From assembly GCA_964450345.1 (NCBI GenBank), contig CAYVEL010000004.1, positions 1 through 49,472 on the forward strand: DNA of 49,472 nucleotides, written 5' to 3'. The translations under genes and the position numbers were made by a program. The notes under the pieces are model-generated. The model did not search any database, was not told the DNA's origin, and saw only the letters and a program-made list of their open reading frames with translations. Source of the DNA: JAPLZH01 sp964450345. Lineage in GTDB: Bacteria; Patescibacteriota; Minisyncoccia; Phycocordibacterales; PALSA-1337. Shown here piece after piece: positions 46,988 through 49,472 of this stretch (the stretch's first letter is position 1; each line of letters begins with the position of its first letter).

Positions 46988-48250
46988 TTATATCGGTAAA
47001 TTTGCTGGTGGTTCACCCTTCTTAGACAAGATTCTCTCGAATGATGGTGTCTGTGAGACTCTTCCCGGGAAATGGAATATTGTAGCGAGCTCTTCTATAT
47101 TAAGCACGAATGGAGTGCTGCTAGGATAAATAAAGAAACCTCCGCGAAGTTTGCTTATATTTACAGAATAGCCTTTCATAAAGTCTTTTCTCATTCCTAG
47201 AAAATCAGAAAATGGAGAGGCGAACTGCATCATTAATTTAGAAGTATTAGGGGCAATACCATTTAAATCTTCTGAACCGAACTGTTTAAATGAACCTAGA
47301 ATACCACCAATATTACCTCCATCATATTTATCTTTCTTTGCTACATAAGTAGTACGAATAACCACATCAAACTGTAGTTTTTTCATTGCACGTTCTATAG
47401 CGTATACAACATCCTTCTCTCCTTCTGAAAGATCGATTTTCTGCTTAGAATCTTTATCCGCAACAGGAAGTCTGGTTTTCTCATCACGACTTCTGATCTC
47501 ATTTATCAGTTTCTTAGCCTTATCTTTCAGTTCATCAGTCTTGGCAAAATGAAAACCTGCTTTATTAGCGTCTTTTCTGTGACCTTTAATCAAAATCTGA
47601 ATCCAAATCTGTTGATCAATACCGACAGTACCAAGATATTCTATTAAAGGAGTAATAGGATCAATTTTAAATTCTTCTTTAGGATCTTTATCTAGACCAT
47701 AGTCTACATAAGTTTTAATAGGATATGGGTCTTCTTTAGTAAGTTTTAATTCAGCAGCCCAAACATCAGTTTCTCCTTTCTTGTAATGAAAACTTTTTGT
47801 ATAATCCTCAACCTGTCTGATCTCTATGTTAGGAAATTGAGAATAGAAAGATGCCTCAATAGATTTAACGGAATCTTTTCTGGTCCAAATAAAGAATTTC
47901 ACCTGTCCTTCTAGAGAAACTATTTCTAAAGAGAACCATGGCAGTGTCTTACCATGCCAATATCTATCAAACCATGTTCCATCACCTAAAGGCTTATGTA
48001 AAGCATGTAGTGCAAGTTCCATAGCTGCAGGAGATCTAAGATTATCTACTGGAATTTTAAACTCTAAAAGACAATATTCCTGAGATAGAATCCAGCGAGT
48101 TCTTACATAATTAATCCATTTTGGCCAAAGAATATTCAGTAATATTATAGGGACAAAGACCGGCGCAAAAAATACCAAAAGGTCAATCACTCTAGGAATG
48201 ACCATAGTGTTTAACTCTAATAATAATTCTGGAAGAATCTGTTCTATCAT
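46988..48250 (-). CDS. Conserved CPR-type membrane protein
   Basis: A 420-residue protein with one or two N-terminal membrane segments (VIDLLVFFAPVFVPIILLNI, about 21-40) and a long soluble region. That region includes LEFKIPVDNLRSPAAMELAL, WFDRYWHGKTLPWFSLEIVS and GSFKQFGSEDLNGIAPNTSK. I recall similar sequences as the N-terminal region of VirB4/TraC-like or DUF87-type ATPases in CPR genomes (now a DUF), but no Walker motifs are present here. A part of a secretion or DNA-transfer-like envelope complex is a reasonable guess only. It is coupled with the secreted repeat protein upstream and mltG downstream. Confidence 0.65.
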   Translation of the reverse strand: MIEQILPELLLELNTMVIPRVIDLLVFFAPVFVPIILLNILWPKWINYVRTRWILSQEYCLLEFKIPVDNLRSPAAMELALHALHKPLGDGTWFDRYWHGKTLPWFSLEIVSLEGQVKFFIWTRKDSVKSIEASFYSQFPNIEIRQVEDYTKSFHYKKGETDVWAAELKLTKEDPYPIKTYVDYGLDKDPKEEFKIDPITPLIEYLGTVGIDQQIWIQILIKGHRKDANKAGFHFAKTDELKDKAKKLINEIRSRDEKTRLPVADKDSKQKIDLSEGEKDVVYAIERAMKKLQFDVVIRTTYVAKKDKYDGGNIGGILGSFKQFGSEDLNGIAPNTSKLMMQFASPFSDFLGMRKDFMKGYSVNISKLRGGFFIYPSSTPFVLNIEELATIFHFPGRVSQTPSFERILSKKGEPPANLPI

Positions 48251-48257
48251 AGAAACT

Positions 48258-49373
48258 TTAATTTTCTCTAATTATACTCTTTGGCTTACATGTTGTGTTC
48301 GGAGCAGTACCAACAGTTAGATAATTACTTGGACATACACAAGTAGTAACCCCAGAGACAGGATCTGTATTAGAAATCTTAGGGAAAGCACAAGCACCTG
48401 GTGTAACCACTACTGGAGGAACAATACACATAAATCCATCCCAAACCTGCCCTGAAGGACATGTAGAGTTAGTAATAGAAACATTAACAATAGAAGAATC
48501 GTGGAATGCATTATCAGCTGTATAAATACAATTGTAAGTGTAGTTCAGATTATCACCATTATTCTGGGATACAGTAACTGTTCCATCATATTGATTTGAA
48601 GAAATATCAATTGAACCACCTCCACTTTTAACTAAAGTACAAGAATAATTAGATGTAGAATCTGTAGCACCAACATTTAAGCTATACTTCAAAACTAAAC
48701 TAACAGGATTTTCTACTGTATCTAACATTAATGAACCGGCGTAATAACTACTTCCCGCAGTATTCTTTTTAGCTTGCAATATAGTATTAAATTCAGGACC
48801 TGGAGCAGTAGGATCCATTACATCAAAATTAATCCATCCTAGTACGTCATTACCCCATGCATATCCAGTAAAACGTCCATTCGCTTTATTATAAGTAACT
48901 CCAGCATCAGAAATACCGCCGGCACCACTAGTATTAGGAGAACTATGATTCGTACCAGACAAATGTATCCATCCGTCCCAATTACCGGCAGAACTAGATG
49001 TCAGAGGACTAAGAGCTCTTGCCCATCCATCGACTTTTCCAGTACTAGTACTTACCGTAGGTGTACAGACACCTTCTGGACAGCCTGTAACGTCACTAGA
49101 ATTAAAAGATATCCATCCAACATTAGTAGACCAAGCGTAACCACTTAGAGAACCTGTAGTAGAAGAGAATTTCACTGAATAATCCACACCACCAGCACCA
49201 GCATCATCCGAATTAAAAGATATCCAACCAACAGTATCAGACCATGCCCATCCAGTTAGATCTGTTGTTGAAGATTGAGCCTTAGATAACTCAACATTAA
49301 ACGACATTATTGCTACTAAAAAAATAGAAGCGACCGCTATAAAATATATAGATAGTTTTAGTTTTTTATTCAT
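48258..49373 (-). CDS. Secreted repeat protein with GWAW...VGWISFN units
   Basis: A 371-residue protein with a signal/anchor segment (LSIYFIAVASIFLVAIMSF, about 6-24) and four related repeats: GWAWSDTVGWISFNSDD, GYAWSTNVGWISFNSSD, GWARALS...GWIHLSG and GYAWGNDVLGWINFDV. These aromatic repeats are common in exported proteins of Parcubacteria. A beta-sandwich region follows (about 195-300), then a Cys-rich end with CPSGQVWDGFMCIVPP and CVCPSN, probably disulfide-bonded. No sorting motif is recognised at the C-terminus. First gene of the operon that leads to mltG and mnmA. Confidence 0.8.
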   Translation of the reverse strand: MNKKLKLSIYFIAVASIFLVAIMSFNVELSKAQSSTTDLTGWAWSDTVGWISFNSDDAGAGGVDYSVKFSSTTGSLSGYAWSTNVGWISFNSSDVTGCPEGVCTPTVSTSTGKVDGWARALSPLTSSSAGNWDGWIHLSGTNHSSPNTSGAGGISDAGVTYNKANGRFTGYAWGNDVLGWINFDVMDPTAPGPEFNTILQAKKNTAGSSYYAGSLMLDTVENPVSLVLKYSLNVGATDSTSNYSCTLVKSGGGSIDISSNQYDGTVTVSQNNGDNLNYTYNCIYTADNAFHDSSIVNVSITNSTCPSGQVWDGFMCIVPPVVVTPGACAFPKISNTDPVSGVTTCVCPSNYLTVGTAPNTTCKPKSIIREN

Positions 49374-49383
49374 AACTTTACAA

Positions 49384-49389
49384 ATTATA
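49384..49389 (-). promoter_or_regulatory. -10 element of the repeat-protein/mltG/mnmA operon
   Basis: Minus-strand TATAAT, 10 nt before the ATG (49371-49373), which gives a leader of only a few bases. Confidence 0.55.
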
Positions 49390-49436
49390 CTCCGAATAAA
49401 ACATTTAAAAAAGCCTTATCTGTACATAACTCCACC

Positions 49437-49467
49437 AAAAAACCACTTTCATTAAGTGGTTTTTTGT
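49437..49467 (+). terminator. Terminator at the right edge of the window
   Basis: Stem AAAAAACCACTT/AAGTGGTTTTTT (49437-49448 with 49454-49465, loop TCATT). It is symmetrical enough to work in either direction; the gene it serves may lie outside the window. Confidence 0.8.
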
Positions 49468-49472
49468 TTTGC

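Overview
This window reads as a chromosomal piece of a Candidate Phyla Radiation bacterium (Patescibacteria, most likely a Parcubacteria/Nomurabacteria-type lineage). That placement is inferred from the AT-rich background, the near absence of Shine-Dalgarno sequences, aminoacyl-tRNA synthetases missing accessory domains (AspRS without its inserted domain, AlaRS without its C-terminal half), and several protein types I associate with this group: secreted proteins with repeated GWAW...VGWISFN units, a baseplate-J-like membrane protein paired with a PilM/FtsA-like protein, and a DUF7282-like membrane-anchored protein. No tRNA, rRNA or CRISPR array was recognised. Two runs of exactly 100 N are assembly gaps; one interrupts rplI, the other is flanked by an exact 55-base duplication that looks like an unmerged contig overlap.

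Layout. 1-8.2 kb: rplU, a proline-rich Cys protein, then recR, dnaB, cysS and corA on the minus strand, and a divergent leaderless ctpA followed by rplI (gapped) and rpmA. 8.3-12.1 kb: accessory region with a lytic transglycosylase-like protein, a small composition-shifted gene, a very AT-rich gene-free stretch and a nuclease-like gene bracketed by GTCGCA repeats. 12.1-21 kb: cell-envelope and division genes (M23 peptidase, gltX; then scpA-scpB-carboxypeptidase-kelch-ftsW-murG as a tight operon). 21-27.7 kb: aspS under a T-box leader, trpS with a membrane metallopeptidase-like gene, and three composition-shifted units including a B12-type radical SAM protein. 27.7-32.3 kb: dnaJ, dnaK and grpE with an unidentified structured RNA of about 300 nt on the opposite strand. 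32.4-36.4 kb: the infA-rpmJ-rpsM-rpsK-rpsD-rpoA-rplQ-rplM-rpsI operon. 36.4-49.4 kb: baseplate-J-like/PilM-like pair, alaS, pepF-uracil-DNA glycosylase, a lipoprotein, and a five-gene operon running from a secreted repeat protein through mltG and mnmA to an ATP-cone nuclease.

Three themes stand out. First, at least seven housekeeping genes (corA, ctpA, dnaB, gltX, scpA, trpS, alaS) have a -10 hexamer exactly 6 nt before the start codon, which implies leaderless mRNAs that begin at the start codon. Second, six protein-coding units and one RNA differ from the background in base and codon use; each stands alone with its own hairpin terminator and usually its own promoter. Third, there are two strong RNA elements: a T-box leader before aspS and the RNA beside grpE. 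Several enzymes also lack textbook motifs: a family-4 uracil-DNA glycosylase without its four iron-sulfur cysteines, a CorA without GMN, and a radical SAM protein with a CX8CX2C cluster.
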